Shown here one piece after another: positions 13,146 to 25,420 of a stretch of 64,000 bases of DNA. Made by a program: the position numbers and the translations under genes. The number at the start of each line of letters is the position of its first letter. The first letter of the stretch is position 1. Location of the stretch: the NCBI GenBank assembly GCA_013396915.1, contig VWZL01000079.1, positions 186,001 to 250,000 of the forward strand, read 5' to 3'. Origin of the DNA: Stercorarius parasiticus. Its lineage: Eukaryota; Chordata; Aves; Charadriiformes; Stercorariidae. The notes beneath the pieces are model-generated. The model saw only the letters and a list, made by a program, of their open reading frames with translations, did no database searches and had not been told where the DNA came from.

Positions 13146-14426
13146 GCTGTGTAGATTGATTTTAGAAGAAGGAAAAAAAAAGTGACTCATAAAACATACC
13201 GATGACAAAGTCCCCGCTTGCTGAATACATATTTACAACTCCTGCAGGTAGTTCACTGCTAGCCATATCTGGGCTTTTGGCAACGTGCCTGCTATAGTAG
13301 ATCCACCAGCCTTGCACCTCTATAATCCCTGCTAGCCAGTGATGAATACATCTTTAACAGGGATTAATAACCTAGAAACACAAGCTGCAGCAGATAAATA
13401 TGAGGAAAACAGCAAACTGATTAAGTTAATCGGAGCTGATCTACCCATCAGTGTAATTGGCTAGGATTTTCACTTTAAAGACGGAAAACTTTAAGCAGCC
13501 ACCTTAAAAGACCAAATTACCTTGGAATAGTAATTACTAAGAATGCTTAAAACACAATAAAATCCAGCTTTGGTCCTATTTGAATACTGTGAAGTTTGAC
13601 TCTGATAGGAAGGAGCAGTTGATACACACTCTAAGGGGCAAACTCAAGGCAGTGAAGATGACTGTGCTGCCTGGAATCCTCTTAATTTAAAATCCCTACA
13701 CATTATTATTACCTCATAAATCTCCTGATTTTTTTTTTTATTTTTTTCCCTATACTTTTCTATTATTCAGACATTTTACTATTATCTTACCTTTTATGTG
13801 TGCTCTGGTACACTTCAGACAAAGAAGTCCATGTACTTCATCTGTCCATCAGAGATAAATGCCGTGACTGTGAAACCAATTCTTTTTGTAGTATTTTAAT
13901 ACAGAATTTTACAACAAGAAATGTGTGTGTATGTGACCATGAGGTGTCTCATTTATAGAGAACATGAGCCTAGCTGGAAACTCTGACCCATTAGCCAAAT
14001 AAGCAGATCCCTGGTATATTCCCTGCACTGCTGGCCAGGGCGGACATCATGTATACTTGTATACACACTCAGAGGGATAATTGACTGAAAAGCATACGTA
14101 AAAGTTCATTTTTCGGTGATGTAAACAAAAAAACAAAATTCAAGGAAATGGAGCTCTTAACTGAAGAGACCGATTTAGTACTCTTGCACTTCAGTAAATT
14201 AGCCACACTATTGCAGTCATTGGAGTAGTTTTCAAGTGGGCAAACACCTGGCTGGCACGTTTAGGAGGCAAATTTAACCATAGTTAGCTGTTACATCTCT
14301 AAAACCGTTTTCCTTTTTTGTTTTTTGGTTTTTTTTAATAACTGATTACATTACTGAAACGACCTGTATGCCTACCTTAATTCATCTAATGTCAGAGTCA
14401 CCACATTATGGAGCAAGCTTGTGCTT

Positions 14427-14451
14427 AAAACAAAACAAAACAAAACAAAAC
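14427..14451. repeat. (AAAAC)5 microsatellite
   Basis: Five perfect AAAAC units. It may be a degraded retroposon A-tail, but no element is recognised beside it. Confidence 0.95.
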
Positions 14452-15470
14452 TACATATTTGACTTAATCTGATTTTTAAAATCACAGGTCTAAATCATGT
14501 ATTTGCTGATGGGACAGTCGCTTCTTTTCAAACTTTAGGGAGATGTAGTAGATGGGGAAAAAGCTTCTATGGGCAATACCTTCTGTTGAGGCACATGATT
14601 AGACATCTGACAGACTTGAACTGGAATAGTATCCCCAGGCAACCAAACCTATTAACCTTTTTCCAGCAGCTGGCTAAATCTAAAAAGCTCAGCAGTATCA
14701 ATTTATACATTTGTACAGCCCTCAATGAAATGGAAGTGAAATGATTCAAAAGGAAAATCATGTGCTGATCTACAATGTAATATTAATAGCCAAGCTTGGG
14801 AGAAAATTGTGCAGAAATATCGACATGACTACCCTGAATTAGGCATTTAAAAATAATTAAGCCAAAAATAGCATTTACAGATTGCTGGACATCCTCTCAG
14901 ATTATGTGAATGTGTATAGATGGTGGAAGTATGATAAAGAAAGAAGAGATGTAACCAGATGTTTTAGAAATGGAAACAGAGATAAAATAGGTACGAAACT
15001 AAGCCAAGGTAACTATTTATAGAAAATATGTCGTTTAGAAGTTCTGTATCATCACATTTAATGATGTACTAATAAGCATTTTAAAGGGGGCTTTTTTGAC
15101 TTAATTTTTACTAAAAGTAGACATTTAAATAAAACTAAAACCAGAGAGAAGAGCGTTAGCATTGCCTTCTTTGATGGGAGAGCTGGATCTTTTTGCCTTC
15201 AATGACGGAGTAAAGAATCACGAAATGCAATGACAATGCTGCAACTAAGAAAAAGGGCGATTCATGCGTTAAAGGACAAAACCTGGTCCAAATTTTTTAT
15301 ATTATCATCATGCCATATCACACATGCAAACAAAGGGAAATGTCAGTGAAACAAATGGAATATCATAGGTATTCAAAATGGAAGAGTGGTTTGATACTAA
15401 GCTTCTTTTGCATACGATTAACTGCTCATAAGAGAGAAATCCATCTATGGTTTTGTTTCCCTTCCTTTTT

Positions 15471-15508
15471 CCAAGCTTTCCCTTTCCCTCCAAGCTTTCC
15501 CTTTCCCT
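15471..15508. repeat. Perfect 19-base tandem duplication
   Basis: The unit ccaagctttccctttccct occurs twice with no mismatch (15471-15489 and 15490-15508) in a pyrimidine-rich tract. This is consistent with a recent slippage event. Confidence 0.95.
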
Positions 15509-16916
15509 TGTCTTCTTCATTCCTTGCATGCACCTCTGAAAATAAATCATAAAGCTGAATAAACCCAGCAAAGAGCAAACAATAGCCTTACCCACTATGT
15601 CTGTCAAACTAGTCATGTTCCTGGTATTTTTGAGCAAATTTTTTGGGTTTTTTTGGCTTTCATTCTTCTTTTTTTTTATGACAGCTGATTATCAACTCTG
15701 ATTATCATTTGTATTCTTTGCTGCTAACAGCTGTCAGGCTTCTTATTCTCAGTATGGATGATCTCAAATAGCTAGGAAAGGCCTATCAAATCAGTTTTTG
15801 AAGTCTGAAGAGCAAGAGATCCGCATGTGCCACTCACATTTGCAGACGTCTGAATACAGAAATTGATATTTTTAAGAATGCAAGCGCGCTGGTAAGCGAA
15901 GCCAAGCAGCCACCGTGCCTACCACTGAGTGAGCTCTTTCTACCTTTCCACCCCGGTGCCAAGACATCAGCCCAACTTTTTTGAACTCTTAGGCAGCCAT
16001 AAACACGGCAGTAAAGGTCCTATTGTTTAACTATATAGTCTGCAGGAGATATAAGATAAAACCACTGAAAAGAGTCTGTCTGGACCTTAGTTCCTTAAAA
16101 AAGGAGAACCTGGGAAAAAGCATCAGAAAGAAATGATGGCTTGGGGACAATAAATTCCCTTCCCGTTATCTTACTGCTCACAGGGGGAAACAAGCTTCTG
16201 ATGATTTATACAGAGAAAAATGATGAGAGTTACCACTCCTATTATAGCGAGCCTGTTGTCACTAAGTAGTGCAGAGATCACAGAGCTGCTGTATGTTGTA
16301 CAGACAATGAAATCTATACTGGGTCCTGCTGTTAGTGTCCTTCAGTAGCGCTGAGCACACCTAAGCCTGCTTCACATCCCTGTTCGCTACAGACAGAGAT
16401 GCAGCTACACTGCCTGGTTAAAGCTGGTGCAAAGATGCTCCAGCCACCTCTGGTCGTTCCAGTCCTTGAAGCAGAATGGATGTGTCAGAGCATCACTGAC
16501 TTCATAGTTTTTCCCAGTACTGAAGGTGTTCTAGGTTACAAAATCTGTTAGGTTATACATTCTAGATGGAAACCAGCATTTTTCGCACGCAGTGACAATA
16601 AGAAAGCTGAACATGAAGTTATGGTATCAACATTATATAATATATAAACATTGAGTTTAGATTAGCAATAACGTGGCAAATGTATCGTCATTTATTTCAT
16701 TGGATGGACAAGGAAAACCATGTTTTTCCTTTCCTGCATACTTTCATTATTGAGTGTATATAACAGAGTAAGCAGCTCAGACACAGATGTCCACATTTGC
16801 TCTAACGACTCCCATAAGTCACCTCGTACATCACTTAGAAGAAACATATATGATGTCCTAGAGCAAATCAAAATCAGTATCAGATGTCAGGTGTTTTCTG
16901 TCACTGTTCCCACATC

Positions 16917-16976
16917 TAACCCAGTAGATCACTGTGACCTTAGACAAGTCATTTAGTCTCTCTGTTTCTATTTCGT
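16917..16976 (+). mobile_element. MIR-like SINE remnant
   Basis: The segment containing ctgtgaccttagacaagtca followed by tttagtctctctgtttc closely follows the MIR core (ctgtgaccttgggcaagtca, cttaacctctctgtgcctc). Only about 60 bases are recognisable. It is an old, inert insertion. Confidence 0.5.
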
Positions 16977-17756
16977 GTTCACACATTAATGGACCTGAAT
17001 AAAACTGCAGTGAGACAGAAAATAGTTTGCTATTATTCTGAAATATTCCTGCATTAAAAACATTTAACGTAATGATGCCATAAAAGAACTGATATAGGAC
17101 TGCTGTGAAGCTGGAACACAGATTTTTGTGTTCACATTGTCTGTATTACTTAGATGATACCTTGAGGGTGCTTCCTGTTTATGAGGTGATAACCATTTCC
17201 TAAGCTATATAACTCCCAGGTTTATTATGCAAGGACACAAATATTCCAGCATAACAGCAAGAGCTCTTAAGGCATTGCATAAAAAATTGGCTTTTCTTTT
17301 CATAATCAATCATACCCTTCTTGATTCCCACATCACCGCAACAGACATTGTGTCCCTATTGTTCAGAAAAGTTAAGCAATACAGAAAGAAAGCGACAGAT
17401 TTTCTTTGCCTTTGATCTAAGAGGTCCATGGAAGAAGCTGCATAATGGTTCAGTATATATAAGGCTTGCTGGCAGAAGAGAACATGTGAAGAAAGACATA
17501 TATTCCTGAATATAGACATTTACAAATTCTGGAATGAAAGGACCCAATCCTTTAGCAGTATGAGGGACATCTGCAAAAATGGATTTTACACGGCCTAAGT
17601 AGATAGGACTGATTACAACTTTCCACTTCATACTTGAGTTTAAGTCTTTGCATGATGGGTCAAGTCTTTGCATGTTGGGTCAAAGTTCGATTTAATATTT
17701 GTAAAATGGTTATATCTGGTGGAGACTATGATTATTCTGGTCTGGAGAAAAAGGTG
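16977..17756. other. Unique DNA upstream of the LTR
   Basis: No gene is recognised. A 20-base tandem duplication lies at 17642-17681. The last bases (AGGTG at 17752-17756) may be the 5' target-site copy of the adjoining LTR. Confidence 0.55.
17642..17681. repeat. 20-base tandem duplication
   Basis: aagtctttgcatgatgggtc is followed directly by the same unit with one change (catg-a to catg-t). Confidence 0.95.
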
Positions 17757-18039
17757 TGTATTATTTGGTTTGCATGGTAATGTTTTGGTAGTTGGGGGGC
17801 TACAGGGGTGGCTTCTGTGAGAAGTTGCTAGAAGCTTCCCCCATGTCTGATAGAGCCAATGACAGCCAGCTTCAAACTGGACCTGCCACTGGCCGAGGCT
17901 GAGCCCATCAGCAACGGTGGTAGCGCCTCTGGGATAACATAGTTAAGAAGGGGGAAAAAAACCTGCACAATGGAAATTGCAACCAGAGACAGAAGTGAGA
18001 ATATGTGAGAGCAACAACTCTGCAGGCACCAAGGTCAGT

Positions 18040-18540
18040 GAAGAAGGAGGGGAGGAGGTGCTCCAGCAGATGGAGCAGCGATTCCCCTGCAGCTCGTGGT
18101 GAAACCATGGTGAGGCAGGCTATCCCCCTGCAGCCCATGAAGGTCCACAGGGGAGCAGAGATCCACCTGCAACCCATGGAGGACCCCACACCGAAGCAGG
18201 TGGATGCCTGAAGGAGGCTGTGACCCTGTGGAGAGCCCATGCTGGAGCAGGCTCCTTTCAGGACCTGTGGCCCTGTGGAGAGAGGAACACACATTGGAGC
18301 AGGTTTGCTGGAAGGGTTTATGACCCTTCCAGGGTCCCACATGGGAGCAATCTGTTCCTGAAGGACTGCACGCTACAGAAAGGAGCCACGCTGGAGCAGG
18401 TCGTGAAGAGTAGCAGCCCGTGGGAACTACTCACACCGGAGAAGTATGTGGAGAGCTGTCTCCTGTGGGAGNNNNNNNNNNNNNNNNNNNNNNNNNNNNN
18501 NNNNNNNAGTCCTCCCCCTGAGGAGGAAGGAGCGGCAGAG
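18040..18540 (+). repeat. LTR-internal degenerate minisatellite
   Basis: Within the LTR, a phrase of the form cccatg / ctggagcagg recurs with intervening ctgaagga or gacc-tgtgg segments, at intervals of roughly 45-60 bases. Units are diverged from each other. The array runs into the N gap, as expected when an assembler fails on near-identical units. Confidence 0.7.
18472..18507. other. Assembly gap of 36 N
   Basis: Unresolved bases inside the LTR's GC-rich repeated section. The true number of repeat units here is unknown. Confidence 0.98.
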
Positions 18541-18901
18541 ACAATGTGTGATGAACTGACCACAACCCCCATTCCCCGTCCCCCTGTGCCACGCAGGAGG
18601 AGGTGGTGGAGAAATCAGAAGTGAGGTTGAGCCCAGGAAGAAGAGAGGGGTGGGGGGAAGGTGTTTTAAGATTTATTCTTATTTCTTATTGTCCTACTTT
18701 GATTTGGTTGGTAATAGATTAAACTAATTTCCCCAAGTCGAGTCTATTTTGCCTAGGATGGTAACTGCTGAGTGATCTCCCTGTCCTTATCTCGACCCAT
18801 GACCCTTTTGTTCTATTTTCTCTTCCCTGTCCAGCTGAGGAGGGGAGTGATAGAGTGGCTTTGGTGGGCACCTGGCATCCATCTGGGGCCAACCCACTAC
18901 A

Positions 18902-21194
18902 AGGAGACTTCCAGAGAGCAGCCGTGATGTATCTTTATAACTTGAGTACACTAAAACATTCAGCTCTTTCCTATGGTTAATCATTTTTCTTCTGAAACCA
19001 GGGAAATAAGTAAAATCTTTAATATGATAAAGGAAAGGCAGGAATTCCAAACTAAAGTTATGGCAGGGAAGTTTTCACCAATGTGAACTTTCTAAAAGAC
19101 GGTTTATACACTTTCTGTCAAAAAAGCCCAAAAATATACAAAGCTTCAGACGTTCCATGGAACAAGGGTTTTAATCAGTCTCAGGAGTTCTTTACCTTTA
19201 TGTAAAGGTAAAGATTTATCAGCCTTCCGGGAAATGTGTATATAATATGCATCATTTCAGTGTGCCTGATTATTCCTTTTTGAAAAGTATCTTACTTTCC
19301 AGCTTCGGGTGAGAACACTGAAACCAACTTGCTGGACAGCCAATACCAGTGGCAGTACAGAGCCCCATCTTTACTTCAAAGGACCTGAAAACAACCCAGG
19401 AGATATTCTATGGCTGCTGGTCTGAAATCCTGCAAGGCTGAGGACCTCAAGGTGACATTGTGCCGTGTCCTCTGCTGTCTGCCTTTCTGCCTACAGAAAG
19501 GTCTGCACAGGAGACTTTTACATGTGTTTCTTGTGAAGGGATTAGATGCCAAATGCCATTCTTGTTTTGGAGGCTCTACTGTAGTTCTGCCATAGACAAG
19601 CACAAGACAAGACACAGAGCTCAGCTGCAGCCTGTCAGTTCACTTTAGTACTTAATGTCAAGAACTTAAACAGTGTTTTTCATGTCTAGTACCATGTATA
19701 ATTATTCAGCCTTTCACTGTGCCTACATTACAGAAAAAAAGTATAATTCTCTCCCCTTCACCATAGTATGCATTACAATCTTTTAAGTTACGCCAGTCCA
19801 GGAAACATTTTTTTTATTTCCCTCTTTCTTTGAGAGCACAGAAGTTAAAGTTTACTCCTCCTACCTTTTTAAGTTGAAGGACATGAAAATTTAGTGCAGA
19901 TATTTGTTCCCGTGGTAGGCTTCCTTCTCAGCATGCAGTAACGTGAAACCGAACACTCATTTGATTATAAATTCACTCGGAGGAATTGCAAAAAAAAAAT
20001 TCCCCCACAGCAAATGTCTGGAAAGTTCAAGCTGGTTTAAATTGAACCTAAATCATTCTCTGTTAACAATAGTTTTCCCTTGAGAAATACACCTGCCAGG
20101 TTAGCTTGCCTGTGTGAGATGAGACCTGAAGACCAGCAGCAATAAAGTCACACGCAGCTGCATCGGCTGCTCTGCTCCTTCGCTTCCTGAGTGGACTGCC
20201 AAGGCTCTTCAGCATCAGACACAGGATCTGAATCTAAGGCAGGCAGGTAAAATTCCAATTTCAACTGTCAGTGCCGATAGAGAAAAACAGCGAAAAAGGC
20301 ATAAAGATATTCCATTAAAACAGCAACTCGTTCTGATAGAATATGAATTTATCCCGGCGACCATCTGTTTTATGTTTAAGCTTTTTTGGCAAGCCTGAAA
20401 GAAACAGTTGTGTTTCTAAATTTCCTATAGTGAACTTTGATATTATAAAATAATCTACAATAAGATAGAGGGAGTTTAAATCCAGAAGTGTCTCGTGCCT
20501 GAGTTCTGTGTCATTTGCTCTGAGCACCATTAAACTAAAATCAGTAAGGATAAAATTGCATTTAATTCTAGCACCCGGTCTGGGAATTTTGTTGCAGAGA
20601 TCTGGAGTGATGTTCAGGCCCTGCCTGGCAGACTGGTGCTTGTTTTTGAGTTGGATTAAAGAAGAAACTGGAAAGAAGTGAAAGAAGTTTCATGCAGAGG
20701 TACCTAAACGTTGCACTGACATTCCAAGGTATAAATTAACCTGCACAAGAGCGTCAAGTAAGAGAGAGGTAACAAATCCACAGAAATGAAGTGGAATTAT
20801 CTGATGTAATGAGTTGATGGACGGAAGCAGAAACTTTTAAGGTGTGATCCATCTCATCATTGTATGTGTGTTTACAGTTTCTCTGATGCAGGGTCAGACA
20901 AATTACCTTAAAGTGCCCGTATTTCTCCAGAGATGATAAATACAACCTAATGGGATTACTGCAGATGTAATCATCTCTGGTAAATCTAATGAATATTAGC
21001 ATTGGTATCTACACCATAAATGCAATGATTTGCAGATTTGGTTTACAGGTATTTGGGCAATATTTTCTTCATTTTCCGACACTTTTTTCTAGATTCCTTG
21101 AGAACAATTAGATTTATAGATTCATGGGATAAAACTCCTTAAACCTCTAAATAAAACGTAGTTGGGCTTGTGAATGAAAAGTAGGTATCAATTA
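18902..21194. other. Unique non-coding DNA
   Basis: No gene or dispersed element is recognised. It contains a perfect near-palindrome at 19190-19213, listed separately. Confidence 0.55.
19190..19213. repeat. Perfect 11-bp inverted repeat, 2-base spacer
   Basis: ctttaccttta is followed by tg and then its exact complement taaaggtaaag. It could extrude as a cruciform or fold as a hairpin. No T-tract or gene context suggests a terminator. Confidence 0.9.
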
Positions 21195-21831
21195 CAGAAT
21201 CACACAGAATCACAGAATGGTGGGAGTTGGAAGAGACCTTCAGAGTCTAGTTCAACCCCCTGCCAGAGCATGTTACCTAGAGCAGGTTGCACAGGAACGC
21301 ATCCAGGTGTGTTTTGAATATCTCTAGAGACGGAGACTCCACCACCTCTCTGGGCAGCCTGTTCTAGTGCTCTGCCATCCTCAAAGGAAAGAAGTTTTTC
21401 CTCATGTTGAGATGGAATTTCCTGTATTCCAGTTTGTGTCAGTTGCCCCTTGTCCTGTCACTGGGCACCACTGAGAAGAGCCTGGTCCCATCCTCTTGAC
21501 ACCCACCCTTTAAGTATTTATAAGCATCGATGAGATCCCCTCTCAGTCTTCTCTTCTCCAGGCTAAACAGACACAGGTCTCTCAGCCTTTCCTCATAAGA
21601 GAGGTGCTCCAGTCCCTTGATCATCTTCATAGCCTCTGATGGACTCTCTCCAGTAGTTCCCTGTCCTAGAAATGGGGAGCCCAGAACTGGACCCAGTACT
21701 CCAGATGCGGCCTCACCAGGGGAATAGAGGGGGAGTACGACCTCCCTCAACCTGCTGGCCGTGTTCTTTTTAATGCACCCCAGGAGACCATTGGCTTTCT
21801 TGGCCACAAGGGCACATTGCTGGCTCATGGC
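21195..21831 (-). mobile_element. CR1 LINE, ORF2 C-terminus plus 3' end
   Basis: The plus strand starts with cagaatcacacagaatcac, a variant CR1 tail, and the element reads on the minus strand. A 129-codon frame at 21439-21828 encodes the CR1 ORF2 end: [19 protein letters not shown], then [53 protein letters not shown] and [13 protein letters not shown]. Distal to this it continues to the terminal EHW-like and [15 protein letters not shown] region in another frame, so a frameshift separates the halves. About 640 bases remain. The wording [16 protein letters not shown] marks a different subfamily from the neighbouring copies at 22672-23377. Confidence 0.93.
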
Positions 21832-22432
21832 TCATTTACTTTCCAAGGTAAAGCAGACTCACTTAAAATAAGAAAATATACATGCAATACCTGGCTAAGT
21901 TGTGAGTGGACAACAGGTCCTAGTACTATGAAAGAAAAAAGAAAAAAATATACTCCGTAGCTACAGTTGCAGGGACTCTAAAGCCACACGAAGGAAATAT
22001 GAAAGAGTGTGAAGATTGCTTCAGAAAAGGCATGACAGTGGAAATTACAAAAGTGTACAGGATAATTAAGCACTGTAAGAAATTGCATTTAATTTCTTCC
22101 TTCTTTCCCCCCACCTTAATAAGAAACACCCAGCACAGCTGCGGGGTGCCAGATGGAAACTGAAGGAGGAGATGTATTCACATAACTCAGCATTAACCTG
22201 TGGTATCGTTGGGTCACACCTCTTATAAAAGAGAAACATAAAAATAGTTTGGCCAAAATAGTCATCTTGAGTTGCAGCAGTAAGTGCAAACAAAATGCAT
22301 TTTCATAGGCACATTAACCTTCAGTCTTCAGTATTTAGGTCAATTGTGTTATTGTGGTCAATTGCTAACAATTAAGAGCAAGGACTAAATACTTCTTTGA
22401 GGTAGTTTTTCTCTGGGAGCATCTGGGTAGTC
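21832..22432. other. Unique spacer between CR1 copies
   Basis: About 600 bases of AT-rich DNA with no recognised gene. Open frames of 67-75 codons here overlap each other and look random. Confidence 0.55.
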
Positions 22433-22671
22433 ATAGAATCATAGAATCATTTAGGTTGGAAAAGACCCTCCGGGTCATCGAGTCCAACCATCAACCCCAC
22501 TCTACAAAGTTCTCCCCTACACCATATCCCCTAACACCACATCTAAACGACTCTTAAACACATTCAGGGATGGTGACTCCACCACCTCCCTGGGCAGCCT
22601 ATTCCAGTGTCTGATCGCTCTTTCTGGGAAGAATTTTTTCCTAATGTCCAGTCTAAACCTCCCCTGTTGCA
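22433..22671 (-). mobile_element. CR1 LINE 3' end, copy downstream in a tandem pair
   Basis: It begins on the plus strand with tcatagaatcatagaatcat then ttaggttggaaaagacc. This 3' UTR variant is the same as in the copy at 30569. The minus-strand frame gives [41 protein letters not shown]. The element stops at 22671, exactly where the tail of another CR1 begins, so the two are head to tail on the minus strand. Confidence 0.92.
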
Positions 22672-23377
22672 TCATAGAATCATAGAATGGTTCCGGTTGG
22701 AAGAGACCCAATCATCTAGTTCCAAACCCGCTGTCATGGGCAGAGATATCTCCCACTAGACCAGGTTGCTCAAAGCCTGGTCTTGAACGTTTCCATGGAA
22801 GGTGCATCCACAACTTCTCTGGGCAACCTGGGCCAGTGTCTCACCACCCTTACAGTAAAGAATTTCTTCCTAATATCTAATCTAAATCTCCCCTCTTTCA
22901 GTTTAAAACCATTACCCCTCATCCTGTCACTCCACTCCCTGATAAAAAGTCCCTCCCCATCCTTCCTGTAGGCCCCCTTCAGGTACTGGAAGGCCGCTAT
23001 AAGGTCTCCCCAGAGCCTTCTCTTCTCCAGGCTGAACAACCCCAACTCTCTCAGCCTGTCTTCATAAGAGAGGTGCTCCAGCCCTCTGATCATCTTCATG
23101 GCCCTCCTCTGGACCCACTTCAACAGGTTCATGTCTTCTTATGTTGGGGACTCCAAAGCTGGACACAATACTCCAGGTGGGGTCTCACGAAAGCAGAGTA
23201 GAGGGGCAGAATCACCTCCCTTGACCTGCTGGCTATGCTTCCTTTGATGCAGCCCAGGATGCAGTTGGCTTTCTGGGCTGTGAGCTCATGTTGAGCTTCT
23301 CGTCCATAAACACCCCCAAGTCATTCTCCTCAGGGCTGCTCTCAATCCATTCTCTGCCCAGCCTGTATTTGTGCTTG
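22672..23377 (-). mobile_element. CR1 LINE, 0.7-kb copy upstream in a tandem pair
   Basis: Its tail tcatagaatcatagaatgg directly abuts the 5' end of the preceding copy. The minus-strand frame at 22770-23132 (120 codons) carries [62 protein letters not shown] and the terminal [25 protein letters not shown]. Further 5' it covers the stretch antisense to ctgggctgtgagctcatgtt and ends near gtgcttg at 23377. One frame interruption lies near 23135, where an extra segment replaces the usual PQHKKDM region. It represents the last sixth or so of a full CR1. Confidence 0.94.
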
Positions 23378-25338
23378 TACCTGTGTTAGTCCTTATGAAA
23401 GGTCTCCTGTGGTAGATCTGGGCAGTCACATGCCTCATCCAGATGGTCATATGCCAACTCTAGCCCAAGACAAGCCAGCAGCTATGCAGCATCAGTAGCA
23501 TGCCACTGAGCTCACAGTTTGGGACAGCTAATATTACCTGCTTTTGTGGGCTGGTGTAACTTGGTTGGATTTCTTTGGTTTCAACTGGCAGTTACCAGTC
23601 GGTGCATGACTGCATACCCATGCAGGTATATAGTAGCCTCAGATATTGACCATAACCAGTAAAACTTCTCAACTATCCTGGATGTAGGATGGACCATTCC
23701 TATTTTCCTGTCCCTTTCCTTCCTCACTCACTAGCAATCCCAGTGAGGACTGCTAAATATGTCAAGAGTTTATTCACCCAGTCATTAAGCCCCAGGAAGC
23801 AGCAGGAAGGTGGTTATAAATCAGAGGGTCTTTTGACAAGTCAAAACAGACTTTGGTAAAAGAAAGAGAGGAATTTATGCTGCTGCATAAGGAAGCAGAT
23901 GTGTACATTGCTCTGACACAGGAGAAATCAACTGCCTATAGGTATTGCTATATCTCACAGAAACCAAAGAGGCTCAGTGGCTGGATTAACCTTGACCCAG
24001 ATTAGTCTAGGTTAATCTCAGTTGCAGGAGGGTCTAAACTTTTGTAAGACTCTCCAGCAGACACCACTGCTTCTGTCAGAGTGTTTTAAGTGAACATCTG
24101 TGTGAAGGATTTCTAAGGAAATGTTACTTGAAGGCCCCCGATAGCTGCCAGAGGGCTCAAGACCCCTTCTGACTTGCACATAGACAGCAAGACTACAATT
24201 AGCAGCTAGTTTTCCCCAAATTGCCCATTTGGCTCAGGAGGCCAAGACCCCTTTTGACGACAGGTATCTGCAACATTGAATGTAGAGTTGGGCTTTCTCT
24301 GCCAACTCTTCCACTTGTTTGGATGCAAGTCAGAGGCACGCTAAGCACAGAGCCACAGCTCTGTATCTGTATCTGTATCTGTATCTATTGTGTGGTGTTT
24401 CAATGGAGAATTTCTCCCCAGGGGCCAGCTCTGTCAGCAGGGGCACTCTGTTGGGCTGGTGCAGTTTCCAGAAACATCAGCTTTGTCCCTGGAAAGCTTG
24501 AAGCATATGAAAAGGTGTTCTTGTAGGGAGCTGTAGACATATTTATTGCTAGTTCGGTGCCTAAGCACTAAGGATTCTTCCTACTCAGTGTGGAGATCTA
24601 CGAGGTGGAGGTTTGTATCTGATGATAGAAATATCCTATATAGTCAGGGAAGAGATGTAGAAAGTTTTACAGTGCTTAAAAGTGGTCAAAAGAACTACAT
24701 GGTGCAAATGCCTCTTTCTTTCCCTTGACTGTACATGGAACTCAACCACACTGCAGAGGAGTCAAAGATCACTGGATATGTCCCACATCAGCCATTTTTG
24801 AAAGCAGAACTCTGGATTTCTCTTTGTCTGTCTTAAAAACACTGAGAACATAATCCTAGGACTACTTAGGTTACTTTATTTTCTTTCTATTGGGCTTCAT
24901 TTTCTGAAATGTACTTACAAATCAATTTTTGTCATTAGTCCTTTAAAGTAAATATAATATTTCTGGAAAGTAATTATTCATTGTTGGTACAACACATGTA
25001 TATGATCATTCTTTTGTTTAAATTAGATTTTAAATTATTTGTTAACTTAGACATTGCAAAATACTGCTGGCTAATGACATTAAAGACGATGGGTTTCTTC
25101 TTCAAGGGACAAAAGCGTAGGCAGTTACAGTCATGGCAGCAGAGAACATGGCTATGTGCCTCAAAATAGGGTCAAAGGAAGACCTATAAACACTAGTTAA
25201 TGTACTACTGATTAATCTTAAAGCCTAACTTCTTCATATGTTTCTCAAAATAAACACAGTGGGTTCAACAATTTTCCTATGGTCAACACTATTGCAACAA
25301 AACTTTACTATTTTTTGTTGTTGTTGTTGGCCACTTAG
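23378..25338. other. Unique DNA, origin unclear
   Basis: No gene is recognised. Parts (about 23.4-24.3 kb) are less AT-rich than the surroundings and may be a decayed insertion, but I cannot name a family. A (CTGTAT)4 microsatellite lies at 24361-24386. Confidence 0.5.
24361..24386. repeat. (CTGTAT)4 hexanucleotide microsatellite
   Basis: Four perfect ctgtat units followed by a partial one. Confidence 0.95.
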
Positions 25339-25420
25339 TGTACTGGTTTGGGCTGGGATAGCATTAAGTTTCTTCCTAATAGCTTGTATGGGGCTATGTT
25401 TTTGATCTGTGCTGAAACCA
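25339..25420 (+). mobile_element. 5' fragment of an avian ERV LTR
   Basis: The sequence tgtactggtttgggctggga, then tagcattaagtttcttccta and atagcttgtatggggctatg, matches the start of a widespread bird LTR (tgtactggttttggctggga...). It begins with TG as expected and loses resemblance after gtgctgaaacc near 25420. It is therefore a truncated scrap of an LTR family different from the two larger LTRs in the window. Confidence 0.6.

Larger units (their letters stand above)
13146..16915. other. Unique non-coding DNA
   Basis: No gene is recognised. It contains an (AAAAC)n microsatellite and a 19-base tandem duplication, both listed separately, and several T runs. Confidence 0.55.
17757..18901 (+). 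mobile_element. Avian endogenous retrovirus solo LTR
   Basis: This block is about 1.15 kb, begins TGTA and ends TACA, so the termini form the short inverted repeat typical of LTRs. AGGTG (17752-17756) and AGGAG (18902-18906) flank it and match at 4 of 5 positions, consistent with a 5-base target-site duplication. Inside are an AT-rich 5' part, then a GC-rich stretch of imperfect repeats of about 45-60 bases built on ccatg-ctggagcagg, then a T-rich 3' region with a mutated polyadenylation-like aatagatta near 18712. No gag, pol or env sequence lies on either side, so it is a solo LTR. I recognise it as a family common in many birds but do not assign a library name. Antisense and sense frames inside it (up to 144 codons) come from the GC-rich repeats and are not genes. 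A 36-N gap lies at 18472-18507. Confidence 0.85.

Noticed and set aside
15660..15680. T-rich tracts as terminators
   Set aside because: Homopolymer T and A runs are common throughout this AT-rich DNA, and none follows a gene.
17908..18342. 144- and 101-codon minus-strand frames rich in Cys, Pro and Ser
   Set aside because: They lie antisense within the LTR's GC-rich repeats and are a by-product of those repeats.
18220..18624. 134-codon plus-strand frame spanning Ns
   Set aside because: It runs through the 36-N gap inside the LTR minisatellite and has no retroviral domain.
20091..20251. Possible non-coding exon ending before gtaaaa
   Set aside because: A single weak donor-like site and moderate GC content are not enough. 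No acceptor or transcript evidence is visible.
24361..24386. Possible short-period array of interest
   Set aside because: Only four ctgtat units, an ordinary microsatellite.
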